34,809 nt of DNA, taken from a virus. This document shows, piece by piece, positions 23,508 through 29,440 of this stretch. Position 1 is the first letter of the stretch. Each line of letters starts with the position of its first letter. The translations under genes were made by a program, and so were the position numbers. Location: the IMG/VR virus record IMGVR_UViG_3300046010_002745, positions 1 through 34,809 of that record; one strand, given 5' to 3'. The notes below the pieces were generated by a model that saw nothing but the letters and a program-made list of their open reading frames with translations, was not told the origin of the DNA and did no database searches.

Positions 23508-23534
23508 TTGACGGCTACACGCCGGGTGTAGTAG
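23508..23534 (+). promoter_or_regulatory. Candidate cro promoter
   Basis: TTGACG at 23508-23513 is a good -35, but the -10 is weak (TAGTAG at 23529-23534, 15-bp spacing). The operator-like site at 23515-23531 fills the spacer. The cro ATG is at 23547, leaving little room for a leader or ribosome-binding site, so a near-leaderless transcript is possible. Confidence 0.5.
23515..23531. promoter_or_regulatory. Operator-like site O_R
   Basis: CTACACGCCGGGTGTAG has perfect 6-bp arms (CTACAC and GTGTAG) around a 5-bp centre, the most symmetric of the three related sites. It lies between the -35 and the start codon of the cro-like gene, so autoregulation is likely. Confidence 0.75.
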
Positions 23535-23546
23535 CCGTGGCGAACC

Positions 23547-23750
23547 ATGAACCTAGACCAGTTCCTCGCCGCCATCGGCGGCACTCTCGCGGCGGCTCGC
23601 GCATTCGCGACCTCGCCTCAGGCCATCAGCAACTGGAAGCGTCGGCAGCGGCTTCCGGCGGCTCGCCAGCTCCAGGCGCTGCAGATCGCGCGCAAAAAGC
23701 GCCTGCGGTTTGATCCGGCGGCGGCCACGCAGCCCGAGGCGCGGCGATGA
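23547..23750 (+). CDS. Cro-like transcriptional repressor
   Basis: This 67-residue protein begins with NLDQFLAAIGG and has a helix-turn-helix at about 14-33 (LAAARAFATSPQAISNWKRR). It then has LPAARQLQALQIARKK and a RFDPA segment. The layout matches short Cro-family regulators, in which a 'GG..A....G.s..avs.W' pattern is followed by a basic stretch and L..DP; YdaS-like proteins are a related alternative. It is the first rightward gene after a divergent control region with matching operator-like sites, so it probably represses both early promoters. No CI-type partner is encoded anywhere in the window. It overlaps the next gene as ATGA. Confidence 0.8.
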   Translation: MNLDQFLAAIGGTLAAARAFATSPQAISNWKRRQRLPAARQLQALQIARKKRLRFDPAAATQPEARR

Positions 23751-24484
23751 ACCGGATCACCGCGATCGAGCAGGTCACCAACGCCCTGCGCGTTGCCGGA
23801 GGTAGGGCCACGACCTCGGATCTGTGCGCGGCGCTGCCGCAAATGGACCGCGGCGCGATCCTCGGGTCGCTGGCGCACCTCAAGCGCAAGCGCGTCGTCG
23901 AGAGCAATTACGTCCCGACGAGGCCGCCGGAGTGCGGCTGGACATACTGGTTCACATCGACGAGGCCGGTGCGCGGCTCGCGCTACCGCGCTGCGGTGTC
24001 GGCGGGGTTCACGCGGGTCATCTGCGAATGGATGGACAAGCAAGGCGGCGAGGCCAGCATCGAGGCGTGGCGGGCGTGGATCGCGGGCATACAGAACCGC
24101 ATCCGGCTCAACAGCGCTATTCACTCGCTGCGCAAGCGCGGCTTGGCCGAGTGGGGAGACGACCGCGTCGCGCTGACGCCAGAGGGCCACAAGGCACTCA
24201 CGCTCGGTCGCAAGGTCGCGCCATACCCTCCGCAGCTGCAGGATTTCGAGGACGGCGAGCCGGTCGAAGCGCAGCCATCCACCGATCCCGAGCAGAGCGT
24301 CGAGCGCGCCGAGCGCCTCTGGCCGCGGCTGATGGGCGGGCGGCGTTTCGAGGACATTCCGGCCCACATGATCCGGCCGCTGAAGGTGCTGCGCTGGACG
24401 CCGCGCGTCGAGGCGCGGAGCCTGACCGGGTCGAGCGGTGCCATGCTGGCGGAAAGCCGCAGCTCGATCGGGACGACGCCATGA
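23747..24484 (+). CDS. Winged-helix-type hypothetical protein, 245 aa
   Basis: Residues 1-60 form a winged-helix-like unit (TAIEQVTNALRVAGGRATTS, then AILGSLAHLKRKRVVESNYV), with a wing-like WTYWFTSTRP segment. A second helical repeat at about 95-150 (AWIAGIQNRIRLNSAIHSLR, then RGLAEWGDDRVALTPEG) reads like another winged helix ending in a short hairpin, as in MarR-type or replication-associated folds. The C-terminal 90 residues are Pro/Glu-rich and likely flexible. It lies between cro and the resolvase gene, overlapping both by ATGA. It could be a DNA-binding early regulator or a replication factor; I do not recognise the family. Confidence 0.7.
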   Translation: MNRITAIEQVTNALRVAGGRATTSDLCAALPQMDRGAILGSLAHLKRKRVVESNYVPTRPPECGWTYWFTSTRPVRGSRYRAAVSAGFTRVICEWMDKQGGEASIEAWRAWIAGIQNRIRLNSAIHSLRKRGLAEWGDDRVALTPEGHKALTLGRKVAPYPPQLQDFEDGEPVEAQPSTDPEQSVERAERLWPRLMGGRRFEDIPAHMIRPLKVLRWTPRVEARSLTGSSGAMLAESRSSIGTTP

Positions 24485-24846
24485 GGCGCAAATGGCAGGG
24501 TGTGATCCTGGGCGAGCCGGTTTCCAAGGCCAACAGCCGCCGGATCGTGCGGTTCGGCACGAAGCTACGCGTCATCAAATCCGAGAAGGGGCTGGCCTAC
24601 GTCGAGGCCGTCGCGCGGCAGGTGCCGGAGCTGCCTCCGGATAAGCAGCTGCTGTCACCAATTCGGCTGACCGCGCACATCTACTATTCCAGCAACAGGC
24701 CGGACCTCGATCCGAGCCTGCTGCTGGACGCCTTGCAGGGCCGCATCTACCGCAACGACCGCGCGGTGCGGGAAATGCACCTGTACCACCACCTCGATCG
24801 CACGACGCCGCGGGCCGAGGTCTACCTAGAGGAGATCGACGAATGA
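24481..24846 (+). CDS. RusA-like Holliday junction resolvase
   Basis: This 121-residue protein has the RusA layout: an N-terminal strand with GEPVSKANSRRIV, a middle strand (SPIRLTAHIYYSSNRPDLD), then PSLLLDALQGRIYRNDRAV and a final strand (HHLDRTTPRAEVYLEEID). Asp 75, Asp 77 and Asp 93 match the three metal-binding aspartates of RusA (D70, D72, D91). The loop between DLD and DAL is two residues shorter than in E. coli RusA, and the active-site Lys (K76 there) has no clear match. The enzyme would cleave branched DNA before packaging. It overlaps the genes on both sides as ATGA. Confidence 0.85.
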   Translation: MRRKWQGVILGEPVSKANSRRIVRFGTKLRVIKSEKGLAYVEAVARQVPELPPDKQLLSPIRLTAHIYYSSNRPDLDPSLLLDALQGRIYRNDRAVREMHLYHHLDRTTPRAEVYLEEIDE

Positions 24847-25097
24847 GCGCAGTGAACGACGACCTGACGAGCTACGCCGACCGCCTGACACGCCTGCTCG
24901 ACGCCGCCGACGAGGCGCGCGAGGACATCAAGCAGCTGCGCGTCGAGATCAAGTCCGCGGGCTACGACCCCGCTGCGCTGGTGCGCGTGGTGCAGCTGCG
25001 CCGCGACGAGCGCAAGCGGGCGAAGGAGCAGGAGCGGCTGCAGGCGGTCGCGCTCTACGCTGATCGGCTCGGGGTCCAGCTCGCCCTCGCGCTTTAG
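24843..25097 (+). CDS. GapR-like protein (DUF2312)
   Basis: The product has 84 residues and aligns with the DUF2312/GapR family. It has LTSYADRLTRLLDAADEARE, DIKQLRVEIKSAGYDPAALV and a VQLRRDERKRAKEQERLQAV segment, matching the family pattern 'I.RIE.LEEEK..i..DIK.vy.EAK..GfD...lr..vrlRK.d'. In Caulobacter and relatives GapR is an essential protein that clamps overtwisted DNA ahead of replication forks and transcription. This supports an alphaproteobacterial host. A phage copy next to the initiator gene could aid phage replication or interfere with host GapR. It is the last gene before a non-coding interval. Confidence 0.85.
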   Translation: MSAVNDDLTSYADRLTRLLDAADEAREDIKQLRVEIKSAGYDPAALVRVVQLRRDERKRAKEQERLQAVALYADRLGVQLALAL

Positions 25098-25249
25098 AAA
25101 CCGGCCAGGCCCTCCCTTGCCGTCGCCGGCGGGCGGCGGAACCTAAAACCGATCCAGCGCGAGTTGCGACGCGTCAACAGGCCCCTGGCCGGGTCGTTTA
25201 CCTGATGGATCGGACCCGCCAACAAACCAGAAAACTGGGAGAGTTCGAC

Positions 25250-25321
25250 ATGGCTCTGGGTTGGATCGACTGCATCGCGATCGCGATCATCGTGGCGTTC
25301 GTGCTTGACTTGAAACGCTGA
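25250..25321 (+). CDS. Tiny membrane peptide, 23 aa
   Basis: A 24-codon frame starts at ATG 25250 behind a good site (GGGAGA, 7 bases upstream). The product is a single hydrophobic helix (WIDCIAIAIIVAFVLDLKR, with a short polar end). It is the only coding potential I see in the 357 bp between 25097 and 25455. It is followed by a strong GC hairpin. Function and family are unknown. Confidence 0.55.
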   Translation: MALGWIDCIAIAIIVAFVLDLKR

Positions 25322-25338
25322 CGACCCGCACAAATGAC

Positions 25339-25370
25339 GCGCCCCGCCGGGCTGGAACCGGGCGGGGCGC
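25339..25370. terminator. Strong GC hairpin, possible terminator or processing signal
   Basis: GCGCCCCGCC (25339-25348) and GGCGGGGCGC (25361-25370) form a perfect 10-bp stem around a 12-base loop, 18 bases after the stop of the tiny membrane peptide. No U tract follows (aacggactgc), so classic rho-independent termination is unlikely. It may slow polymerase, protect the 3' end or separate the early genes from the replication genes. Confidence 0.5.
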
Positions 25371-25454
25371 AACGGACTGCACCAACCAGTCCGGCCACAA
25401 TGGCGCGCTGAACCTATCGCGCGCGGCGGGCCGGATCAACGCGAAAGGGCGCTG

Positions 25455-26324
25455 ATGGACCCGCTAGTACCGCCGGAGGTCGATCTCCGGAATTTCACCT
25501 ACATGCCGCTCGACGTGGTTCGGCTGCGCGACAGCGACATCGCGGGCGTCGAGGACGGCGAAGTCTTCCGCGCGGCGGTCCTCGCGTGGTGCGCCGCTTG
25601 GCATCAGGTTCCCGCCGCCAGCTTGCCCGACGACGACGCCCTGCTGGCCCGCCTGACCGGCTACGGACGCGACATGGCGACCTGGAGGCGGGTTCGCGAG
25701 GCTGGCGCGCTGCGCGGTTTTGTGCGGTGCAGCGATGGCCGTCTCTACCACCCGGTTGTGGCCGAGAAGGCGTTGGAAGCGTGGGACAAAAAGGGCCGCC
25801 AAGTTGAGCGCACGCGACGCGCCACGGAGGCCGCTGCGGAGCGCGCACGGGTGCGTAGAGAATCCGTTACGGATTCCGTAACGGACTCCAAGGAGAGGAG
25901 AGGAGAGGAAAGGAATAGAGAGGAAAGAGATATCGGAAACGTCCCTCCCAGTTCTGGGGGGTCCGGGGGGACGCGCGCAGAGCGCGCCGACCGCGGGGCG
26001 CGCCTGCCGGCGGATTGGTCACCGACGGAGGACGACCGCGCGTTCGCGGCCAGCATCGGCGTCGCGGTTGAGCGCGAGGCGGCGTCGTTCCGCGACTATT
26101 GGCATGCCAAGCCCGGCGCGGACGGGCGCAAGACCAACTGGTCGGCAACCTGGCGCAACTGGGTGCGCCGGACATCGGAAAGGAAGCAGGGCAATGGCAC
26201 AGGATCTCGATCTCAGTCCCGCAACGGGTTTATCGTTCTCGCTGAGCGCCTTGCTCGGGAGGATGCAGACCGAGCAGCCGGGCGCCCCGCTGGCGATTTC
26301 TTCGACCCAGAAGGCCGAGGCTGA
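25455..26324 (+). CDS. Replication initiator / helicase-loader type protein (DUF1376 + O-like C terminus)
   Basis: The product has 289 residues. The N terminus (about 1-110) follows the DUF1376 pattern: PLDVVRLRDSDIAG, an Ala/Trp helix, LPDDDALLARLTGYGRDMAT and LYHPVVAEKALEAWDKKGRQ. A low-complexity charged linker follows (about 115-180). The C-terminal unit at about 185-240 (LPADWSPTEDDRAFAASIGV, then FRDYWHAKPGADGRKTNWSA and TWRNWVRR) is the type that ends lambda-O- and DnaT-like phage initiators. It probably loads the host helicase at the phage origin, for which the linker DNA is the best candidate. The last 43 codons overlap the next gene. Confidence 0.8.
   Translation: MDPLVPPEVDLRNFTYMPLDVVRLRDSDIAGVEDGEVFRAAVLAWCAAWHQVPAASLPDDDALLARLTGYGRDMATWRRVREAGALRGFVRCSDGRLYHPVVAEKALEAWDKKGRQVERTRRATEAAAERARVRRESVTDSVTDSKERRGEERNREERDIGNVPPSSGGSGGTRAERADRGARLPADWSPTEDDRAFAASIGVAVEREAASFRDYWHAKPGADGRKTNWSATWRNWVRRTSERKQGNGTGSRSQSRNGFIVLAERLAREDADRAAGRPAGDFFDPEGRG
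25863..25930. promoter_or_regulatory. Candidate replication origin: inverted repeat plus purine tract
   Basis: TCCGTTACGG (25863-25872) and CCGTAACGGA (25876-25885) are perfect 10-bp inverted arms around ATT. A purine-only run follows at 25890-25915 and 25917-25930, broken by a single T. A further G-rich hairpin (25944-25961) lies just downstream. This is the sharpest break from the local base composition and lies in the linker region of the initiator gene, as in lambda O. It is a candidate, not proven. Confidence 0.5.
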
Positions 26325-26784
26325 GCGCGCCCTGGCGGCGATTGAGGCCGCCCTGCAGCCCGCACCGCAGGCGCTGGCGCTGCGCTGGATCTCGGCGCTT
26401 GGCACCCTGACGGCGACCAAGCCGGGCGAGGCCGACGGCGATGCCAAGGCCAGGGCCTACGCAGCGATGCTGGAATATCCGGGGTCAGCGTTCAGCCGGG
26501 CGAGCCTCGACGCGGCGGCGCGCAAGTTCCGGTGGTTCCCGAGCTACGCTGAGGTCTGTGAGCACCTCGAGGCCGAGGTCGCGGCGGCGAAGGCCCAGCG
26601 CCACCAGCTGCGCCGGGCGGTCGCGCTGCCGGCGGAAGGGTCGAGGCCGGTCGGGAAGTGGTCCACGATGACCGACGAGCAGAAGGCGGAATTCGAGTCG
26701 ACGATGGCGAAGTTCCGGTCCCGGTTCGCCTCGGATGCCTCGCGCGGCCCCGAGGATGGCGCAGGAAGCGCGGAAGCCCGCTGA
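26194..26784 (+). CDS. Putative replication accessory protein, 196 aa
   Basis: The start ATG 26194 has AGGAAG about 7 bases upstream and lies 131 bases inside the initiator gene, in another frame. The product is helical: AEAERALAAIEAALQPAPQA, then KARAYAAMLEYPGSAFSRA, SLDAAARKFRWFPSYAEVCE and a charged coiled end. The pattern 'Y...L...P..A...A......ffPs.aE' is common in proteins encoded next to phage initiators, where helicase loading is suspected. I cannot confirm a family. It is the last gene of the rightward early operon and faces the leftward pair at 26834-27285. Confidence 0.7.
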   Translation: MAQDLDLSPATGLSFSLSALLGRMQTEQPGAPLAISSTQKAEAERALAAIEAALQPAPQALALRWISALGTLTATKPGEADGDAKARAYAAMLEYPGSAFSRASLDAAARKFRWFPSYAEVCEHLEAEVAAAKAQRHQLRRAVALPAEGSRPVGKWSTMTDEQKAEFESTMAKFRSRFASDASRGPEDGAGSAEAR

Positions 26785-26821
26785 CCCATGGCAGGGTAGC
26801 GGGCGACCGGCTTCCGGCGTT

Positions 26822-26844
26822 CCTAGGGCCGTTCTAGGCGTTTT
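26822..26844 (+). terminator. Weak possible terminator of the rightward early operon
   Basis: CCTAG (26822-26826) and CTAGG (26834-26838) form a short 5-bp stem with a 7-base loop, followed by CGTTTT. It lies 37 bases after the rightward stop and overlaps the stop codon of the convergent gene. The stem is short, so the call is weak. Confidence 0.35.
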
Positions 26845-27040
26845 CGGGCCGGAGATGCCTCGGCAGGCGCTTGTAGGCGGTCCTGACCGCGTCCGACCAC
26901 TCGTCGGCGGTCATCAGGTCGGTGTCGATGACGCCTCGGCGCAGGAGGACGTCGCGCAGCTGCTCGGCGTCGAGGAGGCTGGCCTCGCCCATGGCGTGGC
27001 GCAGGCGGGTGAGGCTCATGGTCGGGTGGACGCGCATCAT
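26834..27040 (-). CDS. Hypothetical protein, 68 aa
   Basis: It starts at ATG 27040, overlapping the upstream stop as ATGA, with AAGGGAG upstream. The product is helical (SLTRLRHAMGEASLLDAEQL, then RDVLLRRGVIDTDLMTADEW and AVRTAYKRLPRHLR). The second ATG, one codon in, is an alternative start. It is the distal gene of a two-gene leftward unit controlled by the third operator-like site. I do not recognise the family. Confidence 0.75.
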   Translation of the reverse strand: MMRVHPTMSLTRLRHAMGEASLLDAEQLRDVLLRRGVIDTDLMTADEWSDAVRTAYKRLPRHLRPENA

Positions 27041-27285
27041 GAGACTCCCTTATCCAGACCGGCGCTGTTCCCTTCATACCAGCCGCGCATATACTCCGCG
27101 CGATTGCGGTTCCGAACGCTGCGGTTCGTCGCGCGCTTTTCGGCATCGGCAAGAGAAACGCCGCGTGCGGCTGCGCGCCATCCGGCGCGGAAAGAACGGA
27201 AGCAAAGCGTTTGACCTTCCGGCAGCAGCCTGGCGGTGCCGGTCGGCAACCAAGTGATCGCGGTGGGGCGGGTGTCGAGGGTCAT
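27037..27285 (-). CDS. Small protein with weak resemblance to Rmf/CrpP-type folds, 82 aa
   Basis: I chose ATG 27285 with GGAGA upstream; an in-frame GTG near 27327 would start in the operator. The C-terminal half reads FRSFRAGWRAAARGVSLADA, then NRNRAEYMRGWYEGNSAG. This two-part pattern, an aromatic 'G...A..G' helix and a later 'R..W..GW' helix, loosely resembles ribosome modulation factor and CrpP-like small proteins. The usual CPY core of Rmf is missing, so this is only a suggestion. It is the first gene of a leftward pair behind an operator-like promoter divergent from the terminase genes. Confidence 0.7.
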   Translation of the reverse strand: MTLDTRPTAITWLPTGTARLLPEGQTLCFRSFRAGWRAAARGVSLADAEKRATNRSVRNRNRAEYMRGWYEGNSAGLDKGVS

Positions 27286-27318
27286 CTGTGTCTCCGTGGT
27301 TGCTGTTGCGATGCGAGG

Positions 27319-27346
27319 AACATACACCGCCGGTGCATGATGACCA
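27319..27346 (-). promoter_or_regulatory. Second leftward early promoter
   Basis: On the minus strand a TATGTT -10 (27319-27324) and a TGGTCA -35-like element (27341-27346) are 16 bp apart. The -10 and its operator context (CGGTGTATGTT) closely match the leftward promoter at 23458-23485. The -35 is weaker. The first start codon is about 34 bases downstream of the -10. Confidence 0.5.
27323..27337. promoter_or_regulatory. Operator-like site O3
   Basis: TACACCGCCGGTGCA has the same form as the sites at 23462 and 23516 and lies over the -10 of the leftward promoter here, in the same arrangement as O_L. This is the strongest sign that one repressor controls both leftward units. Confidence 0.7.
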
Positions 27347-27389
27347 TTGCAAGGAACGCGGGGCGGTATGCGCTTGACGCATGGGTGGC

Positions 27390-27418
27390 TTGACGGTCGA
27401 AGCGGACAGGGCCATCAT
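27390..27418 (+). promoter_or_regulatory. Candidate late promoter ahead of the terminase genes
   Basis: TTGACG (27390-27395) with CATCAT (27413-27418) at 17-bp spacing is a plausible sigma-70 promoter 40 bases before the small terminase gene. GCTTGACG occurs twice 16 bp apart (27372-27379 and 27388-27395), and GCTTGACGG also occurs at the cro promoter. No late activator site can be named. Confidence 0.45.
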
Positions 27419-27458
27419 TGTTCACCTATGACGGAAAACGACTAGCGATATCAGCGAC

Positions 27459-27698
27459 ATGGCGGCCCGGAAAATAAAGCGCCTGCTGTCGGACGACTGG
27501 AAGGCGAAGATCCAGGCGTCGAACATCTGCCATCGGCTCGCGCTGCACGTCGATGGCAAGATCGAGATGACGCCGACGCAGGTTCGCGCGGCGGAGATCC
27601 TGCTCCGCAAGACCGTGCCGGACCTCGCGCGCACCGAGGTGACCGGCGCGGATGGCGGGCCTCAGAAGATCATCTACGAGTGGGGCGAGCCGACGTGA
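27459..27698 (+). CDS. Putative terminase small subunit
   Basis: A 79-residue protein directly before the large terminase, sharing a GTGA junction with it. The segment KAKIQASNICHRLALHVDGK, followed by IEMTPTQVRAAEILLRKTVP and DLARTEVTG, matches a short protein type I recognise upstream of large terminases in proteobacterial phages and prophages. It could bind the packaging site and regulate the large subunit. It is shorter than classic small terminases and lacks an obvious separate oligomerisation domain, so the role rests on position and this motif. The ribosome-binding site is weak. Confidence 0.75.
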   Translation: MAARKIKRLLSDDWKAKIQASNICHRLALHVDGKIEMTPTQVRAAEILLRKTVPDLARTEVTGADGGPQKIIYEWGEPT

Positions 27699-29044
27699 CC
27701 GAGCTGCGCGATGCGCGCGTTCGGATGCCGTACAACCCGCGCAAAGCGTTCATGCCGTTCCACCGCAGGACGCAGCGATGGTCCTGCCTCGTCGCCCATC
27801 GCCGGGCGGGCAAGACCGTCGCCGCTATCAACGACCTGATCCGCGCCGCGATCACCGCGCGCCAGCCGCATGCCCATTATGCCTACGTCGCGCCGTTCCG
27901 CTCGCAGGCCAAGTCGGTCGCCTGGGACTACCTCAAAAGATACGCCGAGCCCGCAACCGCAGGCGTCAACGAGGCCGAACTGCTGCTGACGACCCGCACC
28001 GGGGCCAAGATCCAGCTGTTCGGCGCGGACAACGCCGACGCGATGCGCGGCCTCGGGTTTGACGGCGCGTATCTGGACGAGTACGGCGACTTCCGCCCCT
28101 CGGTCTGGGGCAACGTCATCCGCCCGACGCTCTCGGACCGGCAGGGCTGGGCGGTGATCGGCGGGACGCCGAAGGGCCGCAATCAGTTCCACGAGGCGGT
28201 CGAGGCCGCGCAGCGATCTCCCGACTGGTTCTTCCTGCGCCTGCGCGCCAGCGACAGCGGCATCCTGCCGGAGACCGAGCTCCACGCGCTTCGCGCGCAG
28301 CTGACGCAGGACCAGTACGACCAGGAGTACGAGTGCAGCTTCGACGCCGCCATCCTCGGGGCTTTCTACGGCGTCGAGATGCGCGAGGCCCTCGACGCTG
28401 GCCGCATCCGATCGGTGCCGCACGACCCGGCGCTGCCGGTCTACACCGCGTGGGACATCGGCTGGCGCGACGACACCGCCATCTGGTGGTGGCAGGTAGC
28501 CGGCGGCGAGATCCACGTCATTGACCACCACGCCTCGAGCGGCTCGACCATCGCGGAGCTGGCCGAGATCGTCGCCGGGCGGCCGTATCGCTACGGCAAG
28601 CACTACCTGCCGCACGACGCGCGCGCCAAGACGCTGGCCTCGGGCGGGCGCAGCGTGGTCGAGCAGCTGGCGGCGCTCCTCGGCGGCATCGGAATGTTCC
28701 AGATCGTGCCAGACCTCGGCGTGCAGGACGGCATCCAGGCCGTGCGCCTCATGCTGCCGCGCGTCTGGTTCGACGCCGAGCGGTGTCATGAGGGCATCGA
28801 GGCGCTGCGCCAGTACCAGCGCGAGTACGACGAGGACAAGCGCGCCTTCCGCGCCGCGCCGCGACACGACTGGACGAGCCACAGCGCAGACGCCTTCCGC
28901 ATGATGGCGATCGCGTGGCGCGAGGAGCCGCGGGTCGAACCGCCGCGCAGTGATCGGCCACTATTGATAGGGCCTGACAACTCGGCTACCCTCAACGACA
29001 TGTGGGCCGCGTCGGCAGCCCGATCTCGGAGCGCGCGCATATGA
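27695..29044 (+). CDS. Terminase large subunit
   Basis: I chose GTG 27695, which overlaps the small subunit stop; GTG 27680 is possible. The 449-residue protein has VAHRRAGKT (Walker A, 33-41), GAYLDEYG (Walker B, 124-131) and GGTPKGRNQFHE (coupling motif, near 156). The nuclease domain has an acidic set: WDIGWRDDTA (Asp near 254), YLPHDARAKT (Asp near 308) and HDWTSHSADAFR (Asp near 399). All key residues are present. It pumps DNA into the prohead through the portal and cuts the concatemer. The gene order to the portal includes seven inserted genes. Its stop overlaps the next ATG. Confidence 0.95.
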   Translation: MTELRDARVRMPYNPRKAFMPFHRRTQRWSCLVAHRRAGKTVAAINDLIRAAITARQPHAHYAYVAPFRSQAKSVAWDYLKRYAEPATAGVNEAELLLTTRTGAKIQLFGADNADAMRGLGFDGAYLDEYGDFRPSVWGNVIRPTLSDRQGWAVIGGTPKGRNQFHEAVEAAQRSPDWFFLRLRASDSGILPETELHALRAQLTQDQYDQEYECSFDAAILGAFYGVEMREALDAGRIRSVPHDPALPVYTAWDIGWRDDTAIWWWQVAGGEIHVIDHHASSGSTIAELAEIVAGRPYRYGKHYLPHDARAKTLASGGRSVVEQLAALLGGIGMFQIVPDLGVQDGIQAVRLMLPRVWFDAERCHEGIEALRQYQREYDEDKRAFRAAPRHDWTSHSADAFRMMAIAWREEPRVEPPRSDRPLLIGPDNSATLNDMWAASAARSRSARI

Positions 29045-29430
29045 GCGACAGCGAGTACCACGCCGCAATGGGCGAGTTCGCGGGGCACATGCTCTGCACC
29101 GCCGTCGCCGCGCATTTCATGCACTGGTCGACAGACAGCTACGCCGCGCACAACGCGCTGGGAGAGTATTACGAGGCGATCCCCGGCCTCGTCGACACCG
29201 TCGTCGAGAGCTATCAGGGCTGCTACGGGCTCGTCGGCAAGTTCGTCGCGCGCATGGACAATCCCCGCGGCAAAGGCGTCGAGGCCATGGTCGCCTATTT
29301 CCGCGACCAGAAGGACTACGTCGAGAAGCAGCGCGAGAAGCTGCCCGATCGCAGCGAGCTGCAGAACGACATCGACGCCATCGCGTCGCTGATCGACAGC
29401 ACGCTCTACAAGCTCCGTTTCCTGTCCTGA
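29041..29430 (+). CDS. DUF5856-like helical protein, 129 aa
   Basis: The product is all-helical. It begins with a segment containing HMLCTAVAAHFMHWSTDSYA, then AHNALGEYYEAIPGLVDTVV and ESYQGCYGLVGKFVARMDNP. The His-rich pattern with 'H..HW.t.s...H.al...Y......D...E..qG' matches the phage DUF5856 group as I remember it and also recalls Dps/ferritin-like four-helix bundles. Whether the His and Glu residues bind metal is untested. It overlaps the terminase stop as ATGA and is the first of several small genes before the portal. Confidence 0.75.
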   Translation: MSDSEYHAAMGEFAGHMLCTAVAAHFMHWSTDSYAAHNALGEYYEAIPGLVDTVVESYQGCYGLVGKFVARMDNPRGKGVEAMVAYFRDQKDYVEKQREKLPDRSELQNDIDAIASLIDSTLYKLRFLS

Positions 29431-29440
29431 GGAGGCCCAG

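Noticed and set aside
23618-24367. 249-residue minus-strand frame opposite the cro/winged-helix genes
   Set aside because: Antisense to a coupled set of early genes with HTH and RusA motifs; its own sequence is Arg/Leu/Ala-rich without structure.
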